Source: Dethiobacter sp.
GTDB lineage: Bacteria; Bacillota; Dethiobacteria; DTU022; UBA8154
DNA: 52,600 nucleotides
NCBI GenBank assembly: GCA_003605065.1
Contig: QZJM01000072.1
Span: forward strand, 1 to 52,600
Reading direction: 5' to 3'
The notes beneath the pieces were generated by a model. The model saw only the letters and a program-made list of their open reading frames with translations, ran no database searches and was not told the origin of the DNA. Within the stretch, counting starts at the first letter, position 1. Every line of letters begins with the position of its first letter. Below are positions 26,611 to 39,846 of the stretch, in pieces. The translations under genes were made by a program, and so were the position numbers.

Positions 26611-28301
26611 TATTCCTCACCCCCGATCATTTCTACAATAGAGGTGTTGGGGGCCACCATAGGCAGGACATTCTCTTCGGGATCTACCTGAAAATCGATC
26701 ACTACCGGGCCCGGTGTATTAAGTGCAGCTTCAATCGCTGCCGCTACCTCTTCCGGCCTGGTAACGCGAAACCCGCTGGCTCCATAAGCCTCTGCCAGGC
26801 TTACGAAATCGGGGCTTCCGGCCAGAGAACTATGGGCATAACGGCCGCCGTAGAAAAATTTCTGCCACTGCCGCACCATCCCCAGGTACTGGTTATTGAT
26901 AATAGCCACTTTTACAGGGATATTATAGCAGACTGCTGTGGCCAGTTCCTGGGAATTCATCTGAAAACTGCCGTCCCCGGCGATACAAACAACCTGTTTT
27001 TCGGGAAAGGCCATCTGTGCTCCTATAGCGGCAGGAAAACCGAAGCCCATGGTCCCCAGACCGCCTGAAGAGATCAGGGCGCGGGGTCTTTTTACGCGGT
27101 AATATTGCGCTGCCCACATCTGGTGCTGGCCCACGTCAGTAGTTACAATTGCTTCTCCTCCCGTCAGGCGGTAAAGCTCTTCAATAACATACTGCGGCTT
27201 CAGGCAGCTTCCAGGCTCCTGCCGGTAACGCAGGGGGTTAGAGGCTTTCCATTCCAGAACTTTTTGGCACCATTCCCGGGTATTGTGTATATCACCATCA
27301 GCAGGTTGGAGACGTTTAAGGAGCTCTTTTAGTACCAGCTTGACATCTCCCACAATTGGTATATGGGTTACTACATTTTTACCTATTTCCGCCGGGTCAA
27401 TATCGATATGAATAATCTGCGCCTGGGGAGCGAAAGTTTCAAGCTTTCCCGTAACACGATCGTCAAAACGGGCACCCACGGCAATGAGTAAATCTGATTC
27501 GTTAATGGCATTGTTGGCAGCGTAAGTGCCATGCATCCCCGGCATCCCCAGGAAATAATCGTAGTCACAGGGAACACCCCCCATGCCTGTCAGGGTTGTT
27601 GTTACAGGGATGGAAACTTTCCGGGAGAGTTCCAGGAGTTCTTCATGGGCTCCCGAACTGATCACTCCCCCACCGGCATAAAGAAGAGGCCTTTGGGCTT
27701 TTTTAATGGCATTTGCCGCCCTGGCAATCTGCCCTGTATGGCCTTCGTACGTGGGCCTGTAGGTAGACATTTCCACCTGTGCCGGGTAGGCAAAGTCCCC
27801 TTCCTGGGCCTGCAGATCCTTGGGCAGATCGATGAGCACCGGTCCCTTGCGGCCGGTGCTGGCCACGTAAAAAGCCTCTTTTAAGACGTAGGGGAGCTCA
27901 TTAATATCCTTAATAAGGTAATTATGCTTGGTTATGGGCATGGTAATGCCGGTAATATCGGCTTCCTGAAAGGCATCGGTTCCGATAAAAGATGTGGCCA
28001 CCTGGCCGGTAATAGCCACCAGGGGAATAGAATCCATATAAGCCGTAGCAATTCCCGTTACCAGATTGGTGGCACCCGGCCCTGATGTAGCAATAACCAC
28101 ACCGGGTTTGCCGCTGGCCCTGGCATAACCATCAGCTGCATGTGCCGCTCCCTGCTCATGGCGGGTTAAAATATGCCTGATTCCTTTTTTGAAAATCTCG
28201 TCATAAAGGGTTAAGACAGCCCCGCCGGGAAAGCCAAAAATTACGTCGACGCCTTCTGCTTCCAGGCAGGCCAGGACCATCTGCGCGCCTGTTAATCGCA
28301 T
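26610..28301 (-). CDS. ilvB: Acetolactate synthase large subunit
   Basis: [87 protein letters not shown]. Confidence 0.96.
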   Translation of the reverse strand: MRLTGAQMVLACLEAEGVDVIFGFPGGAVLTLYDEIFKKGIRHILTRHEQGAAHAADGYARASGKPGVVIATSGPGATNLVTGIATAYMDSIPLVAITGQVATSFIGTDAFQEADITGITMPITKHNYLIKDINELPYVLKEAFYVASTGRKGPVLIDLPKDLQAQEGDFAYPAQVEMSTYRPTYEGHTGQIARAANAIKKAQRPLLYAGGGVISSGAHEELLELSRKVSIPVTTTLTGMGGVPCDYDYFLGMPGMHGTYAANNAINESDLLIAVGARFDDRVTGKLETFAPQAQIIHIDIDPAEIGKNVVTHIPIVGDVKLVLKELLKRLQPADGDIHNTREWCQKVLEWKASNPLRYRQEPGSCLKPQYVIEELYRLTGGEAIVTTDVGQHQMWAAQYYRVKRPRALISSGGLGTMGFGFPAAIGAQMAFPEKQVVCIAGDGSFQMNSQELATAVCYNIPVKVAIINNQYLGMVRQWQKFFYGGRYAHSSLAGSPDFVSLAEAYGASGFRVTRPEEVAAAIEAALNTPGPVVIDFQVDPEENVLPMVAPNTSIVEMIGGEE

Positions 28302-29980
28302 TTCTCTATCCTCCCCTTCTCCGGTTCCAGGATCGCCCCTTTTCCCGCTGAACTAACCTGGGCGGCATAGCGCAGCAGATAACCGCTTTTAATCTTGGGC
28401 TCGGGAAGCTGCAGGTTTTCCAGGCGCTCTTTCCATTCCTGCGGTGAAATCAACAAGTCCAGGCGCCTTCCGGGAATATCTATGGCAATAGTGTCTCCTT
28501 CCTGTACTAGGGCCAGGGGGCCCCTTTCCATGGCTTCCGGAGATATATGCCCTATGGAAGCGCCCCTGGTGGCGCCGGAAAAGCGGCCGTCCGTAATAAG
28601 GGCCACTTCTTTATCCAGCCCCATGCCTGCTACCGCCGAGGTAGGGGCCAGCATTTCCCTCATCCCGGGGCCGCCTTTGGGGCCCTCAAAACGTATCACG
28701 ATAACATCCCCCGGGACAATTTTTCCTCCCAGCACGGCCTCCACGGCCGCCTCCTCGCTTTCGAACACCCGCGCCCTTAAGGTCCGCTGCTGCATTTCCG
28801 GTGCCACAGCGCCCTGTTTAACCACCGCGCCCCCCGGGGCCAGGTTGCCGAAAAGAACAGCCAGCCCTCCTTCGGGGCGGCAGGGGTCATCCAGGAAGCG
28901 TATCACCCTGCCATCGGGCGGGGGTGCACTGGCAAAGTTAACGCTGACCTTTTCAGTGGTAACGGTTACAAGCTCTGTATCTATCAGACCGTTTTTAGCC
29001 AGTTCTTTCATTACGGCCTGGATGCCGCCAGCCTTATCCAGGTCTTCGATATGATCCGGGCCGGCGGGACTTAAAAGGCACAGCTGGGGCGTGCGCCCGC
29101 TGATGACGTTAATCTCGTTTAGATCCCAACTAATCCCCCGTTCATTGGCAATAGCAGGAAGGTGTAAGATAGTGTTGGTAGAACACCCCAGGGCCATATC
29201 CACGGCCAGGGCGTTGCGAAAGGCCCTGGCCGTCATAATTTTAGATGGCCGGAGATCCTTTTTCCAAACTTCCATAATCTTCATGCCCGCTTCCTTGGCC
29301 ATTCTCAGGCGCCTGGCCATTACGGCCGGCACGGTGCCGTTTCCGGGGAGGGCCATACCCAGAGCCTCCGTTATACAGTTCATAGAGTTAGCTGTAAACA
29401 TTCCCGCACAGGATCCGCAACCCGGACAGGCAGCCATCTCCAGTTCACCCAGCTCCTTCTCTGTAAGACGCCCGGCCTTAACAGCTCCCACCGCTTCAAA
29501 AACGTTGCTGAGATCCACCGGGCGACCCTGAAACTCACCGGCAAGCATGGGGCCCCCGCTTATAAAGACGGCGGGCAGATCCAGACGCCCTGCCGCCATG
29601 AGCATCCCCGGGACGATCTTGTCGCAGTTAGGGATAAAGACAAGGGCGTCGAAACCATGGGCCTGTACCATGGCCTCCACGGAGTCTGCAATAAGTTCCC
29701 TGCTGGCCAGGGAATATTTCATTCCTGTATGGCCCATGGCTATACCGTCACAGATGCCGATGGTTGAAAACTCCACCGGTACGCCGCCGGCGGCATATAC
29801 TCCGGCCTTTACCGCTCCAGCAATTTTATCAAGATGAATATGGCCGGGGATAATCTCATTGGCTGAATTTACGACACCGACAAGAGGCTTCTCCAGCTCT
29901 GAAGGAAGGTAACCCATGGCATAAAAAAGAGAGCGATGGGGAGCTTTTTCCAATCCTTTTTTAACCAGCTCGCTGCGCAA
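28292..29980 (-). CDS. ilvD: Dihydroxy-acid dehydratase
   Basis: [61 protein letters not shown]...[26 protein letters not shown]. Confidence 0.97.
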   Translation of the reverse strand: MRSELVKKGLEKAPHRSLFYAMGYLPSELEKPLVGVVNSANEIIPGHIHLDKIAGAVKAGVYAAGGVPVEFSTIGICDGIAMGHTGMKYSLASRELIADSVEAMVQAHGFDALVFIPNCDKIVPGMLMAAGRLDLPAVFISGGPMLAGEFQGRPVDLSNVFEAVGAVKAGRLTEKELGELEMAACPGCGSCAGMFTANSMNCITEALGMALPGNGTVPAVMARRLRMAKEAGMKIMEVWKKDLRPSKIMTARAFRNALAVDMALGCSTNTILHLPAIANERGISWDLNEINVISGRTPQLCLLSPAGPDHIEDLDKAGGIQAVMKELAKNGLIDTELVTVTTEKVSVNFASAPPPDGRVIRFLDDPCRPEGGLAVLFGNLAPGGAVVKQGAVAPEMQQRTLRARVFESEEAAVEAVLGGKIVPGDVIVIRFEGPKGGPGMREMLAPTSAVAGMGLDKEVALITDGRFSGATRGASIGHISPEAMERGPLALVQEGDTIAIDIPGRRLDLLISPQEWKERLENLQLPEPKIKSGYLLRYAAQVSSAGKGAILEPEKGRIEKCD

Positions 29981-30010
29981 TTTTTCTGCCTCCTCTTTGT
30001 ATTTATTTAA

Positions 30011-30892
30011 TTACGGGTATACGGGCGTACCGTTATGCTGGACGTAATCATGGAATTTCCGCATGAGATTCCTGGTAACCGCCCCGGGTATTCCTTCACC
30101 GACGGTACGCCTGTCAATAGAGATAACAGGTATTAGTTCGGCTGCTGTTCCCGTTAAAAAACACTCCCGGGAAATATAAAGATCATGACGTGTAAAGGGA
30201 AGCTCCTTAACAGTTAAACCTTCCTGCCCGGCAATTTCTATGACCGTATTACGTGTAATACCTTCCAGGATCCCCAAATAAGGAGGAGGGGTTATAAGTT
30301 CTCCGTTCTTGTTTATAATAAAAATATTGCACCCGGAACCTTCCACCACATAGCCCTGGGTATTTAAGACTATGGCTTCCATTACACCGGCCTGGGCCGC
30401 CTCTATCTTAACGAGGATATTGTTCAGATAGTTCAGGGATTTAATACGGGGTTCCATGGTATCAGCAGTACGCTGGCGTGTAACGGCCGTGACAACTTCC
30501 AGTCCCCGGTCATAAAACTCCTGGGGAAAAAGAGAAATCTTATCGGCAATTATTACCATACTGGCCCGGGTACATTTTCTGGGATCTAACCCCAGGTCTC
30601 CTGCACCACGGGAAACTACGGTCCTGATATAGGCATCATGCAGGTTGTTCCTGCGTACCGTTTCCAGGGTGGCCTCTTTCATTTCCTCCATGGAAAGAGG
30701 AATATCAAGCAAGATGTGGCGGGCAGATTCGTAAAGCCTTTCCAGGTGCTCCTGTAATTTAAAAATGCGGCCGTTGTAAGCCCTGGTCCCTTCAAAAACC
30801 CCGTCACCATAGAGATAACCGTGATCGAAAACTGAAACTTTAGCCTCTTCCTTTGGCCGGAATACACCGTCAATATAAATCTGAATGCTCAT
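30011..30892 (-). CDS. ilvE: Branched-chain amino acid aminotransferase
   Basis: MSIQIYIDGVFRPKEEAKVSVFDHGYLYGDGVFEGTRAYNGRIFKLQEHLERLYESA. Confidence 0.93.
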   Translation of the reverse strand: MSIQIYIDGVFRPKEEAKVSVFDHGYLYGDGVFEGTRAYNGRIFKLQEHLERLYESARHILLDIPLSMEEMKEATLETVRRNNLHDAYIRTVVSRGAGDLGLDPRKCTRASMVIIADKISLFPQEFYDRGLEVVTAVTRQRTADTMEPRIKSLNYLNNILVKIEAAQAGVMEAIVLNTQGYVVEGSGCNIFIINKNGELITPPPYLGILEGITRNTVIEIAGQEGLTVKELPFTRHDLYISRECFLTGTAAELIPVISIDRRTVGEGIPGAVTRNLMRKFHDYVQHNGTPVYP

Positions 30893-30983
30893 CTTAAGTC
30901 TGATCCCCGGCAAGCCGAAAACCAGACTTTCACCTCCCCTCTTATTGCTTCTCCATTCTTTAAAAAAGCTCCTTTTTATAAAA

Positions 30984-31260
30984 AAGCCCCTTCATCCTTT
31001 GCAAGGGACGAAGGAGCCAGCTCCGCGGTACCACCCTTATTGCCCTTTTTAAACAGGGCCACTTCAAGCGCAAACCTCTCCTTTTAACGGTCTTACCGTC
31101 CCCCCCTACCTTTCAGTCCCCTATTTTACGGGAATGGTTACCTGCTTTCAGGGAGGAGCTCCGGGGTGACCGGGATAACAACTCCCCACCGGCTCCCAGC
31201 ACCACCGGCTCTCTGTAGAAGAGAAATATCTCCTTATGTCCCCGTCATTGCTTTTGCAAT
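30984..31260 (-). promoter_or_regulatory. T-box leader upstream of the ilv/leu cluster
   Basis: Minus strand has AGAGAGCCGGTGGT..., canonical T-box AAGGGTGGTACCGCGG, then terminator GCTCCTTCGTCCCTTGCAAAGGATGAAGGGGCTTTTTT. Confidence 0.95.
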
Positions 31261-31448
31261 TATGGAATTCAGTAAAAAAGAAAAAAAGATACATCCTGTA
31301 TATTTAAAAAATAAGACAGATCCCCTGGGAAATTATTGTTTTTAATTATATATGCACGGTATTTTTTTGTCAATAAGCTAAACGGCCGGTTTGCCTTTTT
31401 TGACCGGTATATTTTTTCCAAAGGCTTCCGGGAATCTGCCGGGCGGCT

Positions 31449-31991
31449 CTAAAACTCTTTAATTACTTCTTCCACAGAAGTTAATTCTGCTCCGTATATC
31501 TTGGTCATGTAATCTAAACCGTTCTTATACTCTTCTTCCGTAATATCTTCGGCCGCATTACCGGGAATAACTATGCGGTAACCCCAGTGATAAGCATCCG
31601 CTGCCGTGTGACGCACACATATATTAACCAGCAGGCCCGTTATAATTAAAGTATCAACTTTGAGTTCATCCAGCAGCAGGTGGAGATCGGTTTGGAAAAA
31701 GCCGCTGTACCTCCGCTTGGGAACAACATAATCTCCTGCTGCCGGTTTCAGCTCTTCAATTATTTCTGCGCCTTCCGTACCGGCCAGGGCATGATCGCCC
31801 CATAAAAGCAGCTCCCTGTCGATACCCTTAAGATGGCTGTCATTACAATAAATTACAGGTATCCCCTTTACACGGGCTGTTTGAATCAGCTTTCTTAAGG
31901 GAGAAATTATGCTTGCGGCACGCTTGCATTTTAAATCCCCCTTAACAAAATCATTAAGCATGTCGACAACGAGAACGGCTTTCCCTGACAC
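31449..31991 (-). CDS. Isochorismatase-family cysteine hydrolase (nicotinamidase-like)
   Basis: KAVLVVDMLNDFVKGDLKCKRA...VPKRRYSGFFQTDLHLLLDELKVDTLIITGLLVNICVRHTAADAYHWGYRI. Confidence 0.88.
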   Translation of the reverse strand: MSGKAVLVVDMLNDFVKGDLKCKRAASIISPLRKLIQTARVKGIPVIYCNDSHLKGIDRELLLWGDHALAGTEGAEIIEELKPAAGDYVVPKRRYSGFFQTDLHLLLDELKVDTLIITGLLVNICVRHTAADAYHWGYRIVIPGNAAEDITEEEYKNGLDYMTKIYGAELTSVEEVIKEF

Positions 31992-32019
31992 CTATGTTTC
32001 CCCCCTGTTTAATGATTTT

Positions 32020-32047
32020 AATAAGGAAGCCAAAAGGCTTCCTTATT
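32020..32047 (-). terminator. Perfect 12-bp-stem terminator after the carboxyltransferase gene
   Basis: AATAAGGAAGCC-aaaa-GGCTTCCTTATT. Confidence 0.7.
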
Positions 32048-32126
32048 AAATTTCCCTTTAAATTATATTTTTCCTTCCTGAAAAACTTTCCGCCTAAATA
32101 TTTGTGCAAGGGTTTCAAATCATCCT

Positions 32127-33653
32127 TCATGCGCTGGGGTAAGTAAAATATTTTTGCTCCTCCTGGCTATCGCAGCACAACAGCGTTTCATCGACCGTAT
32201 ATAGTTTATCAAGATGCAAAGGAGCAGGAGCATCCGGAGAGTTTTGCAGGGAAACGTTACCGGCCTGCTTTTGGCGCGGAACCTCTGCTTTTACGGCGGA
32301 AGTGTGTGTATTACCATGTCTCTGTTTAAAAAATGCCTGGGCTACCTGCGGGAAAAGAATGTAAGAGAGCAGATCTTCCTCATTGGTGATTTCGTTTTTC
32401 ATTTCCTCCCTCGTTTTTTCCAGCTGGGGCTCCAGCAAATCGGCAGGCCTACCCCTGAAAGGTTCCTCCTCTCTTAATACTTTCTTTAAAAGGTCCGGAT
32501 CTATTTCCCCCGGGGGCTGGCCGTAGAGTCCTTTCAGATAGTTCTTAACTTCTGTCAGGATTACCTTATAGCGTTCATCGGTAAGAACGTTCATAACAGC
32601 CTGTGTTCCTACAATCTGGCTTGAAGGCGTCACCAGCGGAGGGTAACCCAGTTCTGCCCGGACACGGGGGATTTCTTTCAGGACTTCACCAAGCCGGTGT
32701 AAAGCATTCTGGCTGGAAAGCTGGGAAATGAGGTTGGAAATCATCCCGCCGGGAACCTGGTAATTTAACACGGCGGTATCAACTCCCATGACCAGATCCA
32801 GGGGAATATCGTAGCCGGAACGGATTTTTTTAAAATACTCGGCTATGCGGGTAATAAGCTCAAGATCTAACCCGCTGTCATAAGGCGTGCCTTTCAAGGC
32901 GGCGACCATGCTCTCGGCAGCCGGCTGAGAAGACCCGTGGGAAAGAGAGGAAACAGCCGTATCCACCACATCACATCCGGCTTCAATAGCCTTAAGATAA
33001 GACATGGAGGCCATTCCGCTGGTAAAGTGCGAATGAAGCTGCACGGGAACCTTCAGGTTTTCTTTAAGCCTGGCCACCAACTCGAAAGCGTCATATGGGG
33101 AAATAAGCCCGGCCATGTCCTTTATGGCAATGGAATCTGCTCCTTTTTTTTCCATCTCCACAGCCAGATCCACAAAGTGAGGGATATTGTGCAGGGGGCT
33201 GGTGGTATAGCTGATGGTGGCCTGAGCATGTGCTCCTGCTTCCTTTGTCGCTTTCATGGCTGTTTCTATATTGCGTACATCGTTTAAAGCATCAAAAATA
33301 CGGATGATATCAATGCCATTTTTAACAGCACATTTAACAAAGGCTTTGGCAACATCATCCGGGTAATGACGGTAACCCACCAGGTTTTGTCCTCTTAAAA
33401 GCATCTGTAATTTGGATTTTTTAAAGCGCTCCCTCAAAAGGCGGAGTCTTTCCCAGGGGTCTTCATTGAGAAAACGCATACAGGAGTCAAAGGTAGCGCC
33501 CCCCCAGACCTCCAGGGAATGATAACCTACTTCATCGATTTCCGCAGCAATGGGAAGCATCTCTACGGTACGCATGCGCGTCGCCATTAACGACTGGTGA
33601 GCATCTCTTAACGTAGTATCGGTAATGCCGACCTTTTTTTTGATTATAGCCAA
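32127..33653 (-). CDS. Oxaloacetate decarboxylase alpha / pyruvate carboxylase subunit B-type carboxyltransferase, no biotinyl domain
   Basis: KKVGITDTTLRDAHQSLMATRMRTVEMLPIAAEIDEVGYHSLEVWGGATFDSCMRFLNEDPWERLR; C-terminus lacks AMKM biotinylation motif. Confidence 0.92.
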   Translation of the reverse strand: MAIIKKKVGITDTTLRDAHQSLMATRMRTVEMLPIAAEIDEVGYHSLEVWGGATFDSCMRFLNEDPWERLRLLRERFKKSKLQMLLRGQNLVGYRHYPDDVAKAFVKCAVKNGIDIIRIFDALNDVRNIETAMKATKEAGAHAQATISYTTSPLHNIPHFVDLAVEMEKKGADSIAIKDMAGLISPYDAFELVARLKENLKVPVQLHSHFTSGMASMSYLKAIEAGCDVVDTAVSSLSHGSSQPAAESMVAALKGTPYDSGLDLELITRIAEYFKKIRSGYDIPLDLVMGVDTAVLNYQVPGGMISNLISQLSSQNALHRLGEVLKEIPRVRAELGYPPLVTPSSQIVGTQAVMNVLTDERYKVILTEVKNYLKGLYGQPPGEIDPDLLKKVLREEEPFRGRPADLLEPQLEKTREEMKNEITNEEDLLSYILFPQVAQAFFKQRHGNTHTSAVKAEVPRQKQAGNVSLQNSPDAPAPLHLDKLYTVDETLLCCDSQEEQKYFTYPSA

Positions 33654-33717
33654 GCTCTTATTACCTCCTTTTTTTAATATAATATCGAGCGTTTGCTGGC
33701 AGAATTCCGTGTTGTCT

Positions 33718-35073
33718 TTACCGCTGGGAGTACCGGGCCGCTGATTCTCCAGCTATTTTCGCCAGGAAAAAAGTTTCACTCAGGGCCATGCCGGGAAGCA
33801 GGGCTTCACCATGCAACCCGCCCACAATTTCACCGGCAGCATACAGGCCTTTAACAACATTTCCATCCTTTTTGACCTCTCCCCGGGAGGTAATAGAGAT
33901 GCCCCCCAGCGTATAGTCTAGACCCGCTCTTAAAGGTGCTACATAGTAAGGGGGTGATGGAGGCCGTGTACCGGGGAAACGGGGAAGAGAATCTAAAGAA
34001 TAGGCCTGCATGAGCTGTTCCAACTCATCAAAACGGCGAAAAAAGCGGCCGAAAGCTGTGGCTCTGTCTTCTGGAGCCATGATCAACGAACCCCCGGGTA
34101 GAGATTGAAGCAGAAAATTAATTGCTTCCCGGGGAGAAGATTCTCCCCAGGACAAAATATGGCCTGTTTTGTTTATAAAATAAGTATTTTCCCAGGGATC
34201 CGGCGGTAAAAAATGAAACTTCTCCTCCAAAGGTGAATAAAGAAGGAGCCTTGTATTTAAGAAACCCATCTGTACCACATCCATGCCGAGATCTACAGCT
34301 ATTCGCAACCCCTCGCCTTTTTGGGAGGGACGAAGCTCAATAAGGTTTTCAACGGGTAAATATTCATGCCAGCGGTGAATATCTCCACTGTACCCGCCAT
34401 CTGCCAGAATTACAGCCTGTATATAAAACCGGTAAGATTCTCCCCGGGCGTTTTCCAGCAATAAAGCTTCTATTTGGCCCTCCGGAGAAAATATAAGCTC
34501 TTTTACCTTATCATCTTTAACCATGATCGTGGAATTTTTTATTTTGACCAGCAGGTTTTGTTTAAATAATAAATCAGAATGGGGATGGGCACTGAGATGC
34601 AAATAAGGCCTTACCTCCGGATGGGGAAGCAAATCGAAGCAAAGCCCGCTTAGTTCTTCTGATTTCCGAAAAAGATCCTGTGATAAAATGAAAGAATCTA
34701 ATAAAACAGGGTCGTTAATACCACCACCGTGTTCCTTTATCTTCTCTTTGAGAAATTCAGGGCCAAATTCGATCCCCAGTTCCTTTTGAGGAGGTGTAAG
34801 TGCCGCTGCCAGGCCCCCTGCTACCAGAAAGGGGACGTCTTCCCCCATTTCCTGCCCGTTGGGAAAAAGAAAAACCTGTGCACCGTGTGCTGCTCCCTCC
34901 AGAGCAGACAGCAGTGCTGCAGTGGTTCCGCCAATAACAGCCAGATCTGCCCCTCTGGGAATTTCTGTGCCTGTTTCTTTTTCTTGCATGGCCGCCTGCA
35001 AAACAAAAATACTAAAAATCGCTGTAATAAGGAGAACAATTATGGCCTGGGAGCTTCCTTTTTTTTGAGGCAT
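33718..35073 (-). CDS. FAD-dependent oxidoreductase (fumarate reductase/succinate dehydrogenase flavoprotein-like) with N-terminal hydrophobic anchor
   Basis: N-terminal TM (SSQAIIVLLITAIFSIFVLQAA); DLAVIGGTTAALLSALEGAAHGAQVFLF; AVILADGGYSG; C-terminal TLGGISITSRGEV...GLYAAGEIVGGLHGEALLPGMALSETF. Confidence 0.8.
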   Translation of the reverse strand: MPQKKGSSQAIIVLLITAIFSIFVLQAAMQEKETGTEIPRGADLAVIGGTTAALLSALEGAAHGAQVFLFPNGQEMGEDVPFLVAGGLAAALTPPQKELGIEFGPEFLKEKIKEHGGGINDPVLLDSFILSQDLFRKSEELSGLCFDLLPHPEVRPYLHLSAHPHSDLLFKQNLLVKIKNSTIMVKDDKVKELIFSPEGQIEALLLENARGESYRFYIQAVILADGGYSGDIHRWHEYLPVENLIELRPSQKGEGLRIAVDLGMDVVQMGFLNTRLLLYSPLEEKFHFLPPDPWENTYFINKTGHILSWGESSPREAINFLLQSLPGGSLIMAPEDRATAFGRFFRRFDELEQLMQAYSLDSLPRFPGTRPPSPPYYVAPLRAGLDYTLGGISITSRGEVKKDGNVVKGLYAAGEIVGGLHGEALLPGMALSETFFLAKIAGESAARYSQR

Positions 35074-35102
35074 GGGGGGGCTCCCCTCCTTTTTACTTAG
35101 AT

Positions 35103-37571
35103 CTACTCCTTAGCCACAGCTGCTACATTAACCACTTTATCTTCAGGTGTAAGCCGGATTAAGGTAACACCCCCGGCATAGCGCCTCTGGATAGGAACTT
35201 GGGATATCTTTGCCCGGATAATAAGGCCGCGGGCTGTAATCGTTATTAATTCTTCCTTTTTTAGAACGGGTATGAAACTAACCATAGAACCCTTGCGCTT
35301 GTTGGGCTTGAAAGCCATAACACCTTTTCCGCCGCGGTTCTGGGGGCGAAATTCTTCCAGCTTGGTCCTTTTCCCGTAGCCGTTCTCAGAAACAAAGAGC
35401 AGGTCGATATTTTCCCCTGTTACGATGTTAAGGCCAATAACCCTGTCGTCTTTATCTTGAAGGGAAATACCTTTAACTCCCCGGGCAGTACGCCCCAGGG
35501 TCCGCAGTTGTGCTACCGGGAAACGAATAAGCAGCCCCCCGGATGTTGCCAGCAGAATATCAGCAGCCTCGGGAACAGCGGTATTTTCGTTTTCATTACC
35601 GTTTTCTTCGTTACTTAAACGCTTTACGGAGATAAGTTCATCTCCGGCTGCCAGGTCAATGGCGATAAGACCGGAACGCCTGGCTGCTGCATATTCCCTG
35701 AGTTGAGTTCTCTTAACTAATCCTTTTTGGGTAGCCAGAATAATGTGGTCTTCCTCACCGTATTCCACCAGGGGGAAAACGGCGGTGATATACTCTCCGC
35801 TTTCCAGCGGCAATAAATTAACAATGGCCGTCCCCTTGGCCTGGCGCCCTACCTCGGGTATTTCGTAAACTTTAAGGGGATATACTTTTCCGTTATTGCT
35901 AAAGAAAAGAAGCTTATCCCTGGTTGAGGAGACAAAAAGCTGGACAATAAAATCTTTTTCCCGGATGGAATGGGCCATGACGCCCCGGCCGCCCCGGCCC
36001 TGGCTGCGGTAGGAGCTAAGAGGCTGGCGTTTAACATATCCTTGATGTGTAAGCGTGATCACCATTTTTTCCTCTACGATAAGGTCTTCCAGGACAATTT
36101 CCCCTTCGTCATGAATAATCTTGGTGAGACGCTTGTTACCATATTTTTCCTTTATTTCATTCAGTTCCTTTTTAATTTCCTTCATAACGAGGCGTTCATC
36201 AGCCAGCAGGGCCTCCAGGTAAGCGATCTCCTCCATCAAGGAGAGGTACTCCTCCTGTAATTTATGCCTTTCCAGAGCGGTTAACCTTTGCAGGCGCATA
36301 TCCAGGATAGCCTGGGCTTGTTTCTCGCTTAACCGGAACTCCTGCATTAAACCTTCCCTGGCTTTTTCCGCATCAGCGGAACCCCTGATCAGGGCAATAA
36401 CACGATCCAGGTTATCAAGGGCAATGCGCAGGCCTTCCACAATATGCGCCCTTTCCCTGGCCCGCCGCAATAAAAACTGAGACCGCCTGGTAACTATTTC
36501 TTTCTGGTGCTGTAAATATGCGGAAAGAAGTTCACTTAAGGTGAGGACTTTTGGTCTTCCGTCAAGCAGCGCCAGCATAATGATGCCGAAGCTCTGCTGC
36601 AGCGGGGTAAATTTAAAAAGTTGATTTAAGATAACCTGGGGATTAAATCCTCTTTTCAGCTCAATGACGATACGTACTCCGTTACGGTCTGATTCGTCTC
36701 TCAGTTCGGAAATTCCTGTAATCTTTTTTTCCCTGACCAGTTCCGCAATTTTTTCAATGAGCCTTGCTTTGTTCTGCTGGTATGGAATTTCCGTAATAAG
36801 CAACCTGTCTTTGCCTTCTTCTGTTTTTTCAAAACTGGTATTTCCACGCATTTTAATGGTTCCCCTGCCGGTAAGGTAGGCATCATGTATACCATTGTGG
36901 CCCAGGATTACCCCCCCTGTAGGGAAATCAGGACCTTTAACATAAACTAGAAGTTCTTTATTGGAAGCATCGGGTTTCTCAATAAGATGAACGAGGGCAT
37001 TAATAATTTCTGTAAGATTATGGGGAGGTATATTCGTAGCCATGCCTACAGCAATTCCCGAGGAGCCGTTAACCAGCAGATTGGGAAAGTGTGAAGGTAA
37101 AACAACAGGTTCTTCCAGAGTTTCATCAAAATTGAGCCTTAAATCCACAGTCTCCTTGTCCAGATCGCGGAGCATTTCCATAGCCAGCGGTGAGAGTCTT
37201 GCTTCGGTATAACGCATGGCTGCAGCAGAATCGCCATCCATGGAGCCGAAATTGCCCTGGCCATCTACCAGGGGATAGCGAATAGAGAAATCCTGGGCCA
37301 TGCGTACCATAGCATCATAAACAGCCTGATCTCCGTGAGGATGGTATTTTCCCAGCACTTCCCCCACGAGCCTGGCTGATTTCTTATGAGGTTTGTCCGG
37401 GCCCATTCCCAGCTCCCGCATGGCATAGAGGATACGCCTGTGCACCGGCTTTAAGCCGTCCCGGACATCAGGCAGTGCCCGGCTGACAATAACGCTCATG
37501 GCATAATCCAGAAAGGAATTCTTTACTTCTTCATAAATAGGGATGGATAAAATTCTCTCTTCCTCTTGCAT
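35103..37571 (-). CDS. gyrA: DNA gyrase subunit A
   Basis: [32 protein letters not shown]...[53 protein letters not shown]. Confidence 0.98.
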   Translation of the reverse strand: MQEEERILSIPIYEEVKNSFLDYAMSVIVSRALPDVRDGLKPVHRRILYAMRELGMGPDKPHKKSARLVGEVLGKYHPHGDQAVYDAMVRMAQDFSIRYPLVDGQGNFGSMDGDSAAAMRYTEARLSPLAMEMLRDLDKETVDLRLNFDETLEEPVVLPSHFPNLLVNGSSGIAVGMATNIPPHNLTEIINALVHLIEKPDASNKELLVYVKGPDFPTGGVILGHNGIHDAYLTGRGTIKMRGNTSFEKTEEGKDRLLITEIPYQQNKARLIEKIAELVREKKITGISELRDESDRNGVRIVIELKRGFNPQVILNQLFKFTPLQQSFGIIMLALLDGRPKVLTLSELLSAYLQHQKEIVTRRSQFLLRRARERAHIVEGLRIALDNLDRVIALIRGSADAEKAREGLMQEFRLSEKQAQAILDMRLQRLTALERHKLQEEYLSLMEEIAYLEALLADERLVMKEIKKELNEIKEKYGNKRLTKIIHDEGEIVLEDLIVEEKMVITLTHQGYVKRQPLSSYRSQGRGGRGVMAHSIREKDFIVQLFVSSTRDKLLFFSNNGKVYPLKVYEIPEVGRQAKGTAIVNLLPLESGEYITAVFPLVEYGEEDHIILATQKGLVKRTQLREYAAARRSGLIAIDLAAGDELISVKRLSNEENGNENENTAVPEAADILLATSGGLLIRFPVAQLRTLGRTARGVKGISLQDKDDRVIGLNIVTGENIDLLFVSENGYGKRTKLEEFRPQNRGGKGVMAFKPNKRKGSMVSFIPVLKKEELITITARGLIIRAKISQVPIQRRYAGGVTLIRLTPEDKVVNVAAVAKE

Positions 37572-37611
37572 ATCAGAAGGATTCGGCCTCCTTGTTAAAT
37601 ATTTAGGACTT

Positions 37612-39537
<1,926 letters not shown>

Positions 39538-39550
39538 TTAAGAAAATTTA

Positions 39551-39790
39551 TTATTCCCAAGTTTTTTCGATTCTTTTCTGCAGCGTGAGAGGAGAAATGG
39601 GCGAATAATAAACTTTTTTCGTAGTTATGATGAAGGCATTGCAGTCCTCTTCTTCTTTTTTAGACAGCTTTTCACCGGGAAAACTTTCTAAAAACTGGGT
39701 ATTAACCTGGTTATTTTTTAGTTCCAGGTTGAAGATGCCGATAATTTCCTGCAGAGAGACAATGCGAGAGTTTCCTATGTGTAAAAACAT
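39551..39790 (-). CDS. DUF370/RemB (YaaB)-like regulator
   Basis: MFLHIGNSRIVSLQEIIGIFNLELKNNQVNTQFLES...NAFIITTKKVYYSPISPLTLQKR between recF/DUF721 and gyrB. Confidence 0.85.
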   Translation of the reverse strand: MFLHIGNSRIVSLQEIIGIFNLELKNNQVNTQFLESFPGEKLSKKEEEDCNAFIITTKKVYYSPISPLTLQKRIEKTWE

Positions 39791-39846
39791 GGCCATCCAC
39801 CTTTCTTTTAGCAAAATAAATGTTTTTTTTAATTTGCGTTCATATA

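Noticed and set aside
28395-29054. 219-aa plus-strand ORF
   Set aside because: Antisense to ilvD; Ser/Pro/Arg-rich shadow translation.
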